Shown here in pieces: positions 1-7,668 of a stretch of 61,773 nucleotides of DNA. Positions within the stretch are counted from its first letter, which is position 1. Every line of letters starts with the position of its first letter. Origin of the DNA: an uncultured Prevotella sp. (GTDB lineage: Bacteria; Bacteroidota; Bacteroidia; Bacteroidales; Bacteroidaceae); assembly GCA_937877595.1 (NCBI GenBank), contig CALFIY010000053.1:1-61773 (forward strand). The letters run 5' to 3'. Made by a program: the position numbers and the translations under genes. A model generated the notes under the pieces. That model did not search any database. It saw only the letters and a program-made list of their open reading frames with translations, and had not been told where the DNA came from.

Positions 1-314
1 TGGACAACGCCGTGAAGTATCGCAAGCCCGACGAGCCTGTCGACATATACATCCGCACATGGAACGACCACGACCGCCTCTGCCTCAGCATTCGCGACAC
101 TGGTCAGGGTATGCGGCGCGAGAACCTCAAGAAGATTTTCGAAAAGTTCTACCGCGTCCACACCGGCAACAAGCACGACGTGAAGGGTTTCGGTCTCGGA
201 CTGGCCTACGTCAAGAAAGTCGTGGAACTCCACCAGGGCTCCATCCACTGCGACAGCGAACTTGGCCGCGGCACCACATTTACCATCACGCTGCCCATTA
301 TCACGGGCGAGTAG
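1..314 (+). CDS. rprX: sensor histidine kinase, C-terminal catalytic domain (partial, RprX-like)
   Basis: Only the end of the gene is in the window. The reading frame is already open at base 3 (D-N-A-V-K-Y-R), so the real start lies upstream. The visible part is the HATPase_c domain that binds ATP for autophosphorylation. It shows the N box (DNAVKYR), G1 box (DTGQGM), F box (FEKFYRV) and G2 box (GFGLGLAYVK), then a short beta-rich end (GTTFTITLP). The gene for an OmpR-type regulator follows 126 bases downstream on the same strand, so the two form a two-component pair. The regulator resembles RprY of Bacteroides, hence the name. The sensor and membrane domains cannot be seen. Confidence 0.85.
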   Translation, partial: DNAVKYRKPDEPVDIYIRTWNDHDRLCLSIRDTGQGMRRENLKKIFEKFYRVHTGNKHDVKGFGLGLAYVKKVVELHQGSIHCDSELGRGTTFTITLPIITGE

Positions 315-440
315 TAAGAGGTAAGATGCTGATAGAACTTAGAAGAAATTTAGAAGAGAAAAAAATCAATAATAGTTTAACCACGTCAGGTGAAGTTGCA
401 CTTACCCCTCACCTCTCACCTCTAAAAAAATTTTACAACT
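315..440. other. rprX-rprY intergenic spacer with CACCT-type simple repeat
   Basis: This AT-rich spacer carries the pyrimidine-rich run CCCCTCACCTCTCACCTCT at 401-419. It is a degenerate relative of the GGTGACAGGTGACTGGT repeats found at 33379-33406 and 34513-34546. There is no clear TAnnTTTG promoter, so the regulator is probably co-transcribed with the kinase. Confidence 0.4.
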
Positions 441-1139
441 ATGGAAGAAAAATTGAAAATTCTGCTTTGCGAAGACGATGAAAATCTGGGAATGCTTCTG
501 CGTGAATATCTTGCAGCAAAAGGCTACATGGCCGAACTCTGCGCCGACGGCGAGGCAGGCTACCGTGCTTTCCTGAAAACAAAGTTCGACATCTGCGTGC
601 TCGACGTGATGATGCCAAAGAAAGACGGCTTCACACTGGCACAGGAAATCAGACAGGCCAATGCCGACATCCCCATCATCTTCCTCACTGCCAAGACCCT
701 CAAGGAAGATATTCTTGAAGGCTTCAAGATTGGTGCCGACGACTACATTACAAAACCTTTCTCCATGGAAGAACTCGTGCTGCGCATCGATGCCATTCTG
801 CGCCGCGTGCGTGGCAAGAAGAGCAAGGAGAGTTCCGTCTACCATATCGGACAGTTTACTTTCGACACACAGAAGCAACTGCTCACCATCGACGACAAGC
901 AGACAAAACTCACCACGAAGGAGAACGAACTGCTGGCACTGCTCTGTTCGCATGCCAACGAGATTCTGCAGCGCGACTTCGCACTGAAGACAATCTGGAT
1001 AGACGACAACTACTTCAATGCACGTTCTATGGATGTTTATATCACAAAACTGCGCAAGCATCTGAAGGACGACCCACAGATAGAGATTATAAACATCCAC
1101 GGCAAAGGCTACAAACTTATCACTCCGGAGGAGGAATAA
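441..1139 (+). CDS. rprY: OmpR/PhoB-family response regulator (RprY-like)
   Basis: This 232-residue DNA-binding response regulator is the output partner of the kinase just upstream. The receiver domain covers about residues 5-120, with acidic pocket E11-D12-D13, phospho-acceptor Asp55 (LDVMMP), Thr83 (FLTAK) and Lys105 (TKPFS). A winged-helix OmpR-type domain covers about 138-228, with the typical TTKENELLALL, RSMDVYITKLRKHL and GKGYKL segments. Length and layout match the family. The ATG follows a short AT-rich spacer. In Bacteroides, RprXY is known as a two-component system affecting tetracycline response and stress genes. The target genes here are unknown. Confidence 0.9.
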   Translation: MEEKLKILLCEDDENLGMLLREYLAAKGYMAELCADGEAGYRAFLKTKFDICVLDVMMPKKDGFTLAQEIRQANADIPIIFLTAKTLKEDILEGFKIGADDYITKPFSMEELVLRIDAILRRVRGKKSKESSVYHIGQFTFDTQKQLLTIDDKQTKLTTKENELLALLCSHANEILQRDFALKTIWIDDNYFNARSMDVYITKLRKHLKDDPQIEIINIHGKGYKLITPEEE

Positions 1140-1169
1140 AAGGACACGCCTGATAGCGGATATAGAAGA

Positions 1170-1202
1170 AAGAGGTAGAGTGATGGTTACACTCTACCTC
1201 TT
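1170..1202. terminator. bidirectional hairpin between convergent rprY and gpsA
   Basis: A perfect 13-bp inverted repeat (AAGAGGTAGAGTG / CACTCTACCTCTT) encloses a 7-base loop (ATGGTTA). It lies midway in the 92-bp gap between the converging genes, so it probably ends transcription from both sides. The T-tract is weak. Confidence 0.75.
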
Positions 1203-1231
1203 CCTGTTGTGCTTAATCTGATTGCAAACTA

Positions 1232-2233
1232 TTACCGGAACGAATCGGTAAGCAGTTTTATCTCTATCTGCGGCGATATGCGCTCGTAGAGAATGTTGTA
1301 GACAGCATCAAGAATAGGCATATTGACATGCATGTGGCGGTTTATCTCCTTCATGCACTTCGTACCGAAGTAGCCCTCGGCTATCATCTCCATCTCTATC
1401 TGCGCCGACTTTACGCTGTAGCCCTTTCCTATCATCGTGCCGAAGGTGCGGTTGCGCGAGAAATTGGAATAGCCTGTCACCAACAAGTCGCCAAGATAGC
1501 ACGAGTCTACGATATTTCGATCTGGAGCAGCATGCACCACCTGCAAGAAGCGCGACATCTCCTGTACAGCATTTGCCATGATTACAGCCTGGAAGTTGTC
1601 GCCGAATTTCAGACCGTTGCAAATTCCTGCTGCTATGGCATAAACATTCTTCAGCACCGACGAATATTCTATACCAATAACGTCGGTCGACGTCTTAGTC
1701 TTAATATACGAACTGTCGATGATGTCGGCAAAGGCCTGCGCTTTGTCGCGGTCGGCACATGCTATCGTGAGATACGACAGTCGCTCCAGCGCCACCTCTT
1801 CTGCGTGGCTCGGTCCGCCGATACACGCCAGATTTTCGTAAGGAACATCGTAAACCTGATGGAAATACTCCGAACAGACAAGATTCTCATCGGGCACAAT
1901 TCCCTTAATGGCCGTCACAATAAACTTATCGCGCAGTCGGGTCTTGAGTTTCTTGAGATGGCTCTTGAGATATGGCGACGGAGTAACGAATACCAACGTC
2001 TGATACTGCTGAACTATCTTGTTAAGATCGCTGGAAAAGAATATCTCGTCGATATTGAAGCGGACGCTCTGAAGATAGGCAGGATTGTGACCAAGGCGAC
2101 GGAAGTCCTCTATGCGGTCGTCGCGGCGCATATACCATCCGATGTGGTGCGTGTGCTGAACCACTATCTTTGCTATTGCCGTGGCCCACGAGCCACCACC
2201 TATTATGGCTATCTTTCCGCAGTCGTTTGACAT
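1232..2233 (-). CDS. gpsA: NAD(P)H-dependent glycerol-3-phosphate dehydrogenase
   Basis: The enzyme reduces dihydroxyacetone phosphate to sn-glycerol-3-phosphate, the backbone for phospholipids, in the cytoplasm. The N-terminus carries the Rossmann motif IIGGGSWATAIAK. Further on are the typical IKGI, CIGGPSHAEEV and GIEYSSVLKNVYAIAAGICNG-type segments with the catalytic Lys and the substrate-binding region. I take ATG at 2233 (MSNDCGK). An upstream GTG at 2239 would add only two residues and is less likely. The start follows the lysS stop by 15 bases, so it is the second gene of a lysS-gpsA operon. Length (333 aa) is normal. Confidence 0.93.
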   Translation of the reverse strand: MSNDCGKIAIIGGGSWATAIAKIVVQHTHHIGWYMRRDDRIEDFRRLGHNPAYLQSVRFNIDEIFFSSDLNKIVQQYQTLVFVTPSPYLKSHLKKLKTRLRDKFIVTAIKGIVPDENLVCSEYFHQVYDVPYENLACIGGPSHAEEVALERLSYLTIACADRDKAQAFADIIDSSYIKTKTSTDVIGIEYSSVLKNVYAIAAGICNGLKFGDNFQAVIMANAVQEMSRFLQVVHAAPDRNIVDSCYLGDLLVTGYSNFSRNRTFGTMIGKGYSVKSAQIEMEMIAEGYFGTKCMKEINRHMHVNMPILDAVYNILYERISPQIEIKLLTDSFR

Positions 2234-2248
2234 ATGCACATCATTAAA

Positions 2249-3973
2249 TCACTCAGCGCCGGCCTTGTCTATCCATTGCTGGACGTCGGCCACGCCTGGC
2301 TTCTGCATCTGCAACTTATACTTCTTCACGATGTCGCCTATCTTCTGCTGCAGCCCCTGAGCCTTCTCGCCGGAAATGTTCTGCACGAGATTGAAACCTG
2401 CCTTGCGCAACACAGGAACCCATTCCTCGCCGACACCTACTGCCGCCCACTCCTGCGGAGTGCTCTGCGGAGCACGCTTTTCGGGCTTCATCTGCGGGAA
2501 TAGCATTATCTCGCCAATGGCAAACTTGCCCGTCATAAGCATTACAAGCCGGTCAATGCCTATTCCGATACCGCTCGTGGGAGGCATGCCATACTGCAGT
2601 GCGCGCAGGAAGTCGTGATCGATAATCATGGCCTCGTCATCGCCCTTGTCAGCCAGCCGCATCTGCTCCTGGAAACGCTCTTCCTGGTCGATAGGATCGT
2701 TGAGTTCGCTGTAAGCATTGGCAAGTTCCTTGCCGTTTACCATAAGTTCAAAACGCTCTGTCAATCCTGGCTTTGAGCGATGCATCTTTGTCAGCGGCGA
2801 CATTTCTACAGGATAGTCGGTAATGAATGTCGGCTGCAGGAAAGAGCCCTCGCAGAACTCACCAAAGAGTTCGTCGATAAGTTTGCCCTTGCCCATCGTC
2901 TCGTCAACCTCCATACCTTTCTCCTTGCAGAACTGGCGTATCTCTTCTTCCGACTTGCCATTGCAGTCGAAGCCCGTCTTCTCCCTAATTGCGTCAAGGA
3001 TAGGCAGACGACAGTATGGAGCCTTGAAGGAAATGACATTGCCGTCAATCTCCACTTCCGGTTTGCCGTTAACCGCAGTGCAAATCTCTTCAAGCATCTG
3101 CTCTGTAAACGACATCATCCAGTTATAGTCCTTATACGACACATAAAGTTCCATACAGGTAAACTCAGGGTTGTGGGTTTTGTCCATTCCCTCGTTGCGG
3201 AAGTTCTTGCCTATTTCATATACGCCCTCAAAGCCGCCAACAATGAGGCGTTTCAGGTAAAGTTCCGTGGCAATACGCATGTACATATCCTGATTGAGCG
3301 CATTGAAATGCGTCATAAACGGACGCGCCGATGCACCGCCGGCAATGCTCTGCAGCACAGGAGTCTCAACCTCGGTGTAGCCATTGCGGTCAAGAATGTT
3401 GCGCAGCGTACGCGTAACAATGGCACGCTTCTCGAAGGTCTCTTTCACTCCTTCGTTAACAACAAGGTCTACATAGCGCTGGCGATAGCGCAACTCAGGA
3501 TCGTCAAACTTGTCGTAGGCTACGCCATCCTTGTACTTCACAATGGGCAATGGCTTAAGCGACTTGGAAAGCAGAGTGAGTTCAGAGGCGTGAACGGAAA
3601 TTTCTCCCGTCTGTGTGCGGAACACCGTGCCGCGCACACCGATAAAGTCGCCTATGTCAAGCAGGCGTTTGAATGTCTGATAATTAAGTCCGTCACTGTC
3701 AATGTCGTCGCGCGTTACGTATACCTGTATGCGGCCTTTTGAATCTTGCAGTTCGATAAACGATGCCTTTCCCATCACGCGACGGCTCATCATACGGCCG
3801 GCAATACAAACCTGACGAGGCTCAGCATCGTCGCTGAACTCACTGCGGATATCTACGGAAAAAGCATTAGTGGGATATTCTGCGGCAGGATATGGATTGA
3901 TGCCCATTTGGCGTAATTCCTGCAGGCTCTCGCGCCTGCCAATTTCCTGCTCGCTAAGTTCTAATACATTCAT
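2249..3973 (-). CDS. lysS: lysyl-tRNA synthetase, class II
   Basis: This enzyme charges tRNA-Lys with lysine using ATP. An N-terminal OB-fold anticodon-binding domain (about residues 50-150) is followed by the class II catalytic core. Motif 2 (FRNEGMDKTHNPEF) and motif 3 (GIGIGIDRLVML) are both present. At 574 aa it is about 70 residues longer than E. coli LysS. The extra part is a helical tail after QMKPEKRAP, as in other Bacteroidota LysRS. It is the first gene of the lysS-gpsA operon and is divergent from the ROK/men operon. Confidence 0.95.
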   Translation of the reverse strand: MNVLELSEQEIGRRESLQELRQMGINPYPAAEYPTNAFSVDIRSEFSDDAEPRQVCIAGRMMSRRVMGKASFIELQDSKGRIQVYVTRDDIDSDGLNYQTFKRLLDIGDFIGVRGTVFRTQTGEISVHASELTLLSKSLKPLPIVKYKDGVAYDKFDDPELRYRQRYVDLVVNEGVKETFEKRAIVTRTLRNILDRNGYTEVETPVLQSIAGGASARPFMTHFNALNQDMYMRIATELYLKRLIVGGFEGVYEIGKNFRNEGMDKTHNPEFTCMELYVSYKDYNWMMSFTEQMLEEICTAVNGKPEVEIDGNVISFKAPYCRLPILDAIREKTGFDCNGKSEEEIRQFCKEKGMEVDETMGKGKLIDELFGEFCEGSFLQPTFITDYPVEMSPLTKMHRSKPGLTERFELMVNGKELANAYSELNDPIDQEERFQEQMRLADKGDDEAMIIDHDFLRALQYGMPPTSGIGIGIDRLVMLMTGKFAIGEIMLFPQMKPEKRAPQSTPQEWAAVGVGEEWVPVLRKAGFNLVQNISGEKAQGLQQKIGDIVKKYKLQMQKPGVADVQQWIDKAGAE

Positions 3974-4018
3974 TTTGTGTTGCTATAATATATATTAATA
4001 AGGTGTAATCCACCGCTG

Positions 4019-4026
4019 CAAAATTA
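4019..4026 (-). promoter_or_regulatory. promoter -7 box for lysS-gpsA
   Basis: On the minus strand the sequence is TAATTTTG, matching the Bacteroidota TAnnTTTG element, 46 bases before the lysS start. No clear -33 TTTG is seen. Confidence 0.5.
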
Positions 4027-4099
4027 CACAATGTTTTTGAGATACTATTTATCGCTTTGTCTTTTTTCATTAAATAAATGCTAAATTTATTCGGATTTT

Positions 4100-4130
4100 T
4101 TTGCATGCATTGGGATATTGTGTATATTTG
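4100..4130 (+). promoter_or_regulatory. promoter for ROK/men operon
   Basis: TTTG at 4100-4103, a 19-base spacer and TATATTTG at 4123-4130 match the Bacteroidota housekeeping promoter (TTTG-N19-21-TAnnTTTG). The box is 41 bases before the first ROK gene. No other box is seen before menD, which supports one operon. Confidence 0.7.
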
Positions 4131-4170
4131 CACTAACTAAAACTAACACAACTATTATTACTAAGACCAA

Positions 4171-5136
4171 ATGAAAAACAAAGTCATTGGTATAGAAATC
4201 AGTTTGAAGCACACCACATATGCAGCAATTGATGTGCGAGGGAACATTCTGATGAGCGAAGGCTTCTCTACCACCGACTATCCCAATATGAATGACTTTA
4301 TCTCCGTGCTTTGCGAGCGCGTGGTGACCATGATGATGAACAACGACCTGCTTGAGTCGGTACGTTCTGTGGGCATCAGCGTAAAGAGCGGTAACTTCTT
4401 GACCGGATGTATTGAGAATGCCGTCAACTTACCATGGAAAGGGGTTATTCCCTTGGCTGCCATGCTGCGCGACAGGCTTGGACTGGCTGTTGCATTGGGC
4501 AGCACCACGCAGGTGCGCGGACTTAGCGAACACGTGTTCGGCGCTGCACACGGCATGAAAAACTTCATCGTCGTGACCCTTGGCCACGGAATGGGGACAT
4601 CGCTATTTTCCAATGGGCAGATTCACCTTGGCATTGACGGCTTTGCCGGTGAAATGGGGCACAGTTGTCTCGTTCACAATGGATGGCAGTGCGGATGCGG
4701 AAAGAAAGGATGCGTGGAAGCATACGTTGCAGAAAAGGGTGTGATACGCACCGCTACCGAACTTCTTGCAGAGAGCAGCGAGCCGTCTCTTATGAGGCAG
4801 GCGGATGCCATCACGCCAGAACTGGTGACGGAATGTTGTGAGAAAGGCGACGCTCTGGCCATAGAGACTTACCGCCGTGTAGGATACATGCTCGGACTGG
4901 GCATTGCCAACTACGCTTCAATCATCAATCCCGAAGCAGTAATCTTCACGGGAGGCATTTCCAAGGCTGGCAACTTCCTGTTCGACCCCGCCTTAGAATC
5001 ATTCAACAGTCACGTATTCCACAATATGGAAGGGAAAGTTCCATTCATCGTTTCCACGCTGGAAGAAACCGAGCGCGACCTGCTTGGTGCGAGCGTTCTG
5101 GCATGGGATGTAGAGGAGTATTCGCTATTTAAGTGA
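4171..5136 (+). CDS. ROK-family protein lacking the catalytic Asn-Asp (probable pseudokinase)
   Basis: This 321-residue ROK (repressor/ORF/kinase) protein is clearly paralogous to the next gene, with shared blocks such as WKGVIPLAAMLRDRLGLAVA. The zinc-binding motif is intact (CGCGKKGCVE), as is the sugar-contacting E-x-G-H (GEMGH). However, the position of the catalytic N-D-A motif, present as Asn117-Asp118 in the neighbour, reads G-S-T-T-Q here (Ser111-Thr112). The Asp is the general base that activates the sugar hydroxyl in ROK kinases. The N-terminal phosphate loop also has Glu in place of Asp (GIEIS versus GVDIS). It may therefore bind sugar without phosphorylating it, for example as a sensor or a partner subunit. 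A frameshift is unlikely because flanking identity is kept. Confidence 0.85.
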   Translation: MKNKVIGIEISLKHTTYAAIDVRGNILMSEGFSTTDYPNMNDFISVLCERVVTMMMNNDLLESVRSVGISVKSGNFLTGCIENAVNLPWKGVIPLAAMLRDRLGLAVALGSTTQVRGLSEHVFGAAHGMKNFIVVTLGHGMGTSLFSNGQIHLGIDGFAGEMGHSCLVHNGWQCGCGKKGCVEAYVAEKGVIRTATELLAESSEPSLMRQADAITPELVTECCEKGDALAIETYRRVGYMLGLGIANYASIINPEAVIFTGGISKAGNFLFDPALESFNSHVFHNMEGKVPFIVSTLEETERDLLGASVLAWDVEEYSLFK

Positions 5137-5170
5137 CAGGTCAATTATCAACTTTGCGCTTTTATAACCT

Positions 5171-6157
5171 ATGAACGACGAACACAAGATAAAGACCAGC
5201 GTTGTGGGAGTTGACATTTCTCCGGATATTACCACCTACGCTGTTGTAGACATACGCGGCAACATATTAGCACGCAGCCACTTCTGCACTTCCGACTACA
5301 AGAATGTCAACGAGTATGTTGCCGTGCTCAGCGACCACATTCTGAGAATCGTGGAAAACAACGGCGGCTACGAGAACATACGCTCGGTAGGCATCAGCGC
5401 ACCAAGCGCAAACTTCCTGACGGGAAGCATAGAGAATGCTTCCAATCTGACATGGAAAGGCGTTATTCCACTGGCTGCCATGCTGCGCGACAGACTTGGA
5501 CTGGCCGTAGCTGTGGCAAACGATGCACACACCACGGCATTGGCAGAATTCACCTACGGCGCAGCCCATGGCACGAACGACTTTGTTGTACTGTCGTTCG
5601 GCCACGGCGGAGTAGGAAGTTGCATCTATTCGCATGGTGTCGCCCACTTGGGTGCCAATGGTTTTGCTGGTGAAATAGGCCACACCTGCATCGTCGACGG
5701 AGGCAGACAATGCACATGCGGACGCAAAGGGTGTCTGGAAGAATACGTCACGCCACGCGGAGTAATGAAAACGGCGCACGAAGTACTGGCTGAGAGCGAC
5801 GCTCCATCATTATTGCGCGACATCACAGATATAAAGGTTCACGACGTTACACTGTGCGCCATTCAGGGCGACACACTGGCACAAGAGATATATCGGCGCA
5901 CGGGCGAATGGCTTGGCATCGGACTTGCCAACTATGCCACGGCTATCAACCCGGAAGTAATAGTTCTCGCCGGCACTATTTCTGATGCTGGAGAATGGCT
6001 TTTAGGCCCTGCCGAGAAATCGCTTGATGAGCACGTGTTCCACAATCTGCGCGGCAAAGTGAGGTTGCTGTTTTCTATAATTTCCAACGAAGAGCGCGAC
6101 ATTCTCGGTGCAAGTGCTCTGGCATGGGAGGTAAAGGAATACTCTCTCTTTAAGTAG
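5171..6157 (+). CDS. ROK-family sugar kinase (probable glucokinase)
   Basis: This is the active-looking copy of the tandem pair, 328 aa. It should phosphorylate glucose or a related sugar with ATP in the cytoplasm. Catalytic Asn117-Asp118-Ala-His is present in LAVAVANDAH. The ExGH motif (GEIGH) and zinc-binding Cys cluster (CTCGRKGCLE) are intact. It starts 34 bases after the first copy and is followed 31 bases later by the thioesterase gene, so it sits inside the operon. Substrate specificity cannot be read from the sequence. Bacteroides RokA is a known ROK glucokinase. Confidence 0.88.
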   Translation: MNDEHKIKTSVVGVDISPDITTYAVVDIRGNILARSHFCTSDYKNVNEYVAVLSDHILRIVENNGGYENIRSVGISAPSANFLTGSIENASNLTWKGVIPLAAMLRDRLGLAVAVANDAHTTALAEFTYGAAHGTNDFVVLSFGHGGVGSCIYSHGVAHLGANGFAGEIGHTCIVDGGRQCTCGRKGCLEEYVTPRGVMKTAHEVLAESDAPSLLRDITDIKVHDVTLCAIQGDTLAQEIYRRTGEWLGIGLANYATAINPEVIVLAGTISDAGEWLLGPAEKSLDEHVFHNLRGKVRLLFSIISNEERDILGASALAWEVKEYSLFK

Positions 6158-6188
6158 GAAGAACATACAGGGCAACACACTGCGCGCA

Positions 6189-6602
6189 ATGGATGTAACA
6201 GAGATAAAGAAAATCATCGAAACGACACCTAATCTCAGCACAGCCTTGGGAATGGAGTTCATCTCCACTCCCGAGGACGACACCTGCATGGCGCGCATGC
6301 GTGTTGACGAGCGCAATAGACAACCTTTCGGATTTCTTAGCGGAGGCGCCTCTCTTGCTCTGGCAGAAAATGTGGCCGGGGTGGCATCAACAGCCCTGTG
6401 TCCAGGATGCGCCTGCGTAGGAATAGAGGTTAGCGGAAGTCACGTAAAGGCTGTGATAGAGGGCGACACCGTGACAGCCTATGCAAGACTGCTACACAAA
6501 GGCGGAACACTGCACGTGTGGAATGTCGACATCAAGAATTCGACTGACGAACTGATTTCCAATGTCCGAGTGACTAATTACGTCATAAAGTCGAACAAAT
6601 AG
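6189..6602 (+). CDS. menI: hotdog-fold thioesterase, probable DHNA-CoA hydrolase
   Basis: This 137-residue PaaI/YdiI-type hotdog protein probably hydrolyses 1,4-dihydroxy-2-naphthoyl-CoA in menaquinone synthesis. The signature QPFGFLSGGASLALAEN matches the YdiI/MenI pattern, with the catalytic Glu in LALAEN. The usual His of 'HGGAS' is Ser here. A VGIEVSGSHV strand and a typical C-terminal NVRVT follow. It lies 4 bases before menF, then menD. That context favours MenI over a phenylacetyl-CoA or generic acyl-CoA role, although family alone would not settle it. Confidence 0.78.
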   Translation: MDVTEIKKIIETTPNLSTALGMEFISTPEDDTCMARMRVDERNRQPFGFLSGGASLALAENVAGVASTALCPGCACVGIEVSGSHVKAVIEGDTVTAYARLLHKGGTLHVWNVDIKNSTDELISNVRVTNYVIKSNK

Positions 6603-6606
6603 CAAG

Positions 6607-7668
6607 ATGGCAGGCTTTGCACTTTTCCGCTTGCCATATCAGCAGCACACGGTGCTGGTAGAACAACTCTCTGGCAGTCCTGAGGAGTGCGGAGACTATG
6701 CAGAGTTGAGTGGAAAGAGCGGTTTTGTTGTGGCTCCTTTCTCTCCATCACGAGCAAATCCTATTCTTATAATACGTCCTGACAGAGTCGTTGTCGATGC
6801 CGACACCGACAGGCTTTGCTGCAGCACAAAGGACAACGACAACAAATCATCTGCCGACTATCATACACTGTTTGATACCTTCCACAGCAAACTCACTAAC
6901 GGAGAATTCCAGAAATTGGTACTCTCGCGGAGCATAACCATAGACAGGCAACGCAATACCAGTCCCACAAAACTTTTCAATGACGCGTGCCACAGGTATC
7001 CGCGAATGATGATAATGCTCGTATCAACGCCACGCTGCGGCACATGGCTTGCAGCGACGCCGGAGACGTTGCTTGCTGGCTGTGGACGCCAATGGCAGAC
7101 AATGGCACTGGCCGGTACACAGCAATACAAGCAGCAGATTTGCTGGGATGACAAGAACATTGAGGAGCAGCATCTCGTGGCAACATATATTCAGCAACAA
7201 CTGCAAGCGCTCGGCATTGTAAGTAGCGAGATAGAGCCTCGCACCATACGGGCAGGCAATCTGGCACACCTGCGAAGCGACTTCACATTTGGAATGGATG
7301 ATGCGACACAGATAGGACAGGTGCTCAGCGCACTGCACCCCACCCCAGCCGTGTGTGGTCTGCCAAAGCAGAAAGCATACGAGTTCATACTGAGCCACGA
7401 ACAGCATGACCGTTCCTACTACAGCGGTTTTATGGGACCACTGCTCATGGATACCATGCTGCCTGAAACAGCAGGAAGACAGGCAACCCATCTTTTTGTG
7501 ACGCTACGCTGCATGGAAATAAAGCAGCACTGTTGCAGACTGTATGCTGGCGGCGGACTACTGAAAGACAGTTGCGAACAACAGGAATGGCAGGAGACAG
7601 AAGCGAAACTTGACACGATGAGGATGCTGATTACAGAACATCAAAAGCATAATCATAATAATGTATAG
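6607..7668 (+). CDS. menF: isochorismate synthase
   Basis: This enzyme converts chorismate to isochorismate, the first committed step to menaquinone. The 353-aa protein carries a chorismate-binding domain: FQKLVLSRSI, TPETLLAGCG, MALAGTQ, and the C-terminal HPTPAVCGLPKQ and ERSYYSGF-like region (DRSYYSGFMGP). It is somewhat shorter than E. coli MenF at the N-terminus, as is common in Bacteroidota. The gene follows menI by 4 bases and overlaps menD by 8, so the three are translationally linked. Confidence 0.9.
   Translation: MAGFALFRLPYQQHTVLVEQLSGSPEECGDYAELSGKSGFVVAPFSPSRANPILIIRPDRVVVDADTDRLCCSTKDNDNKSSADYHTLFDTFHSKLTNGEFQKLVLSRSITIDRQRNTSPTKLFNDACHRYPRMMIMLVSTPRCGTWLAATPETLLAGCGRQWQTMALAGTQQYKQQICWDDKNIEEQHLVATYIQQQLQALGIVSSEIEPRTIRAGNLAHLRSDFTFGMDDATQIGQVLSALHPTPAVCGLPKQKAYEFILSHEQHDRSYYSGFMGPLLMDTMLPETAGRQATHLFVTLRCMEIKQHCCRLYAGGGLLKDSCEQQEWQETEAKLDTMRMLITEHQKHNHNNV

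Noticed and set aside
4171..5136. First ROK gene as a frameshifted pseudogene
   Set aside because: The frame is complete, and zinc and sugar motifs and C-terminus are intact. Only catalytic residues are substituted.
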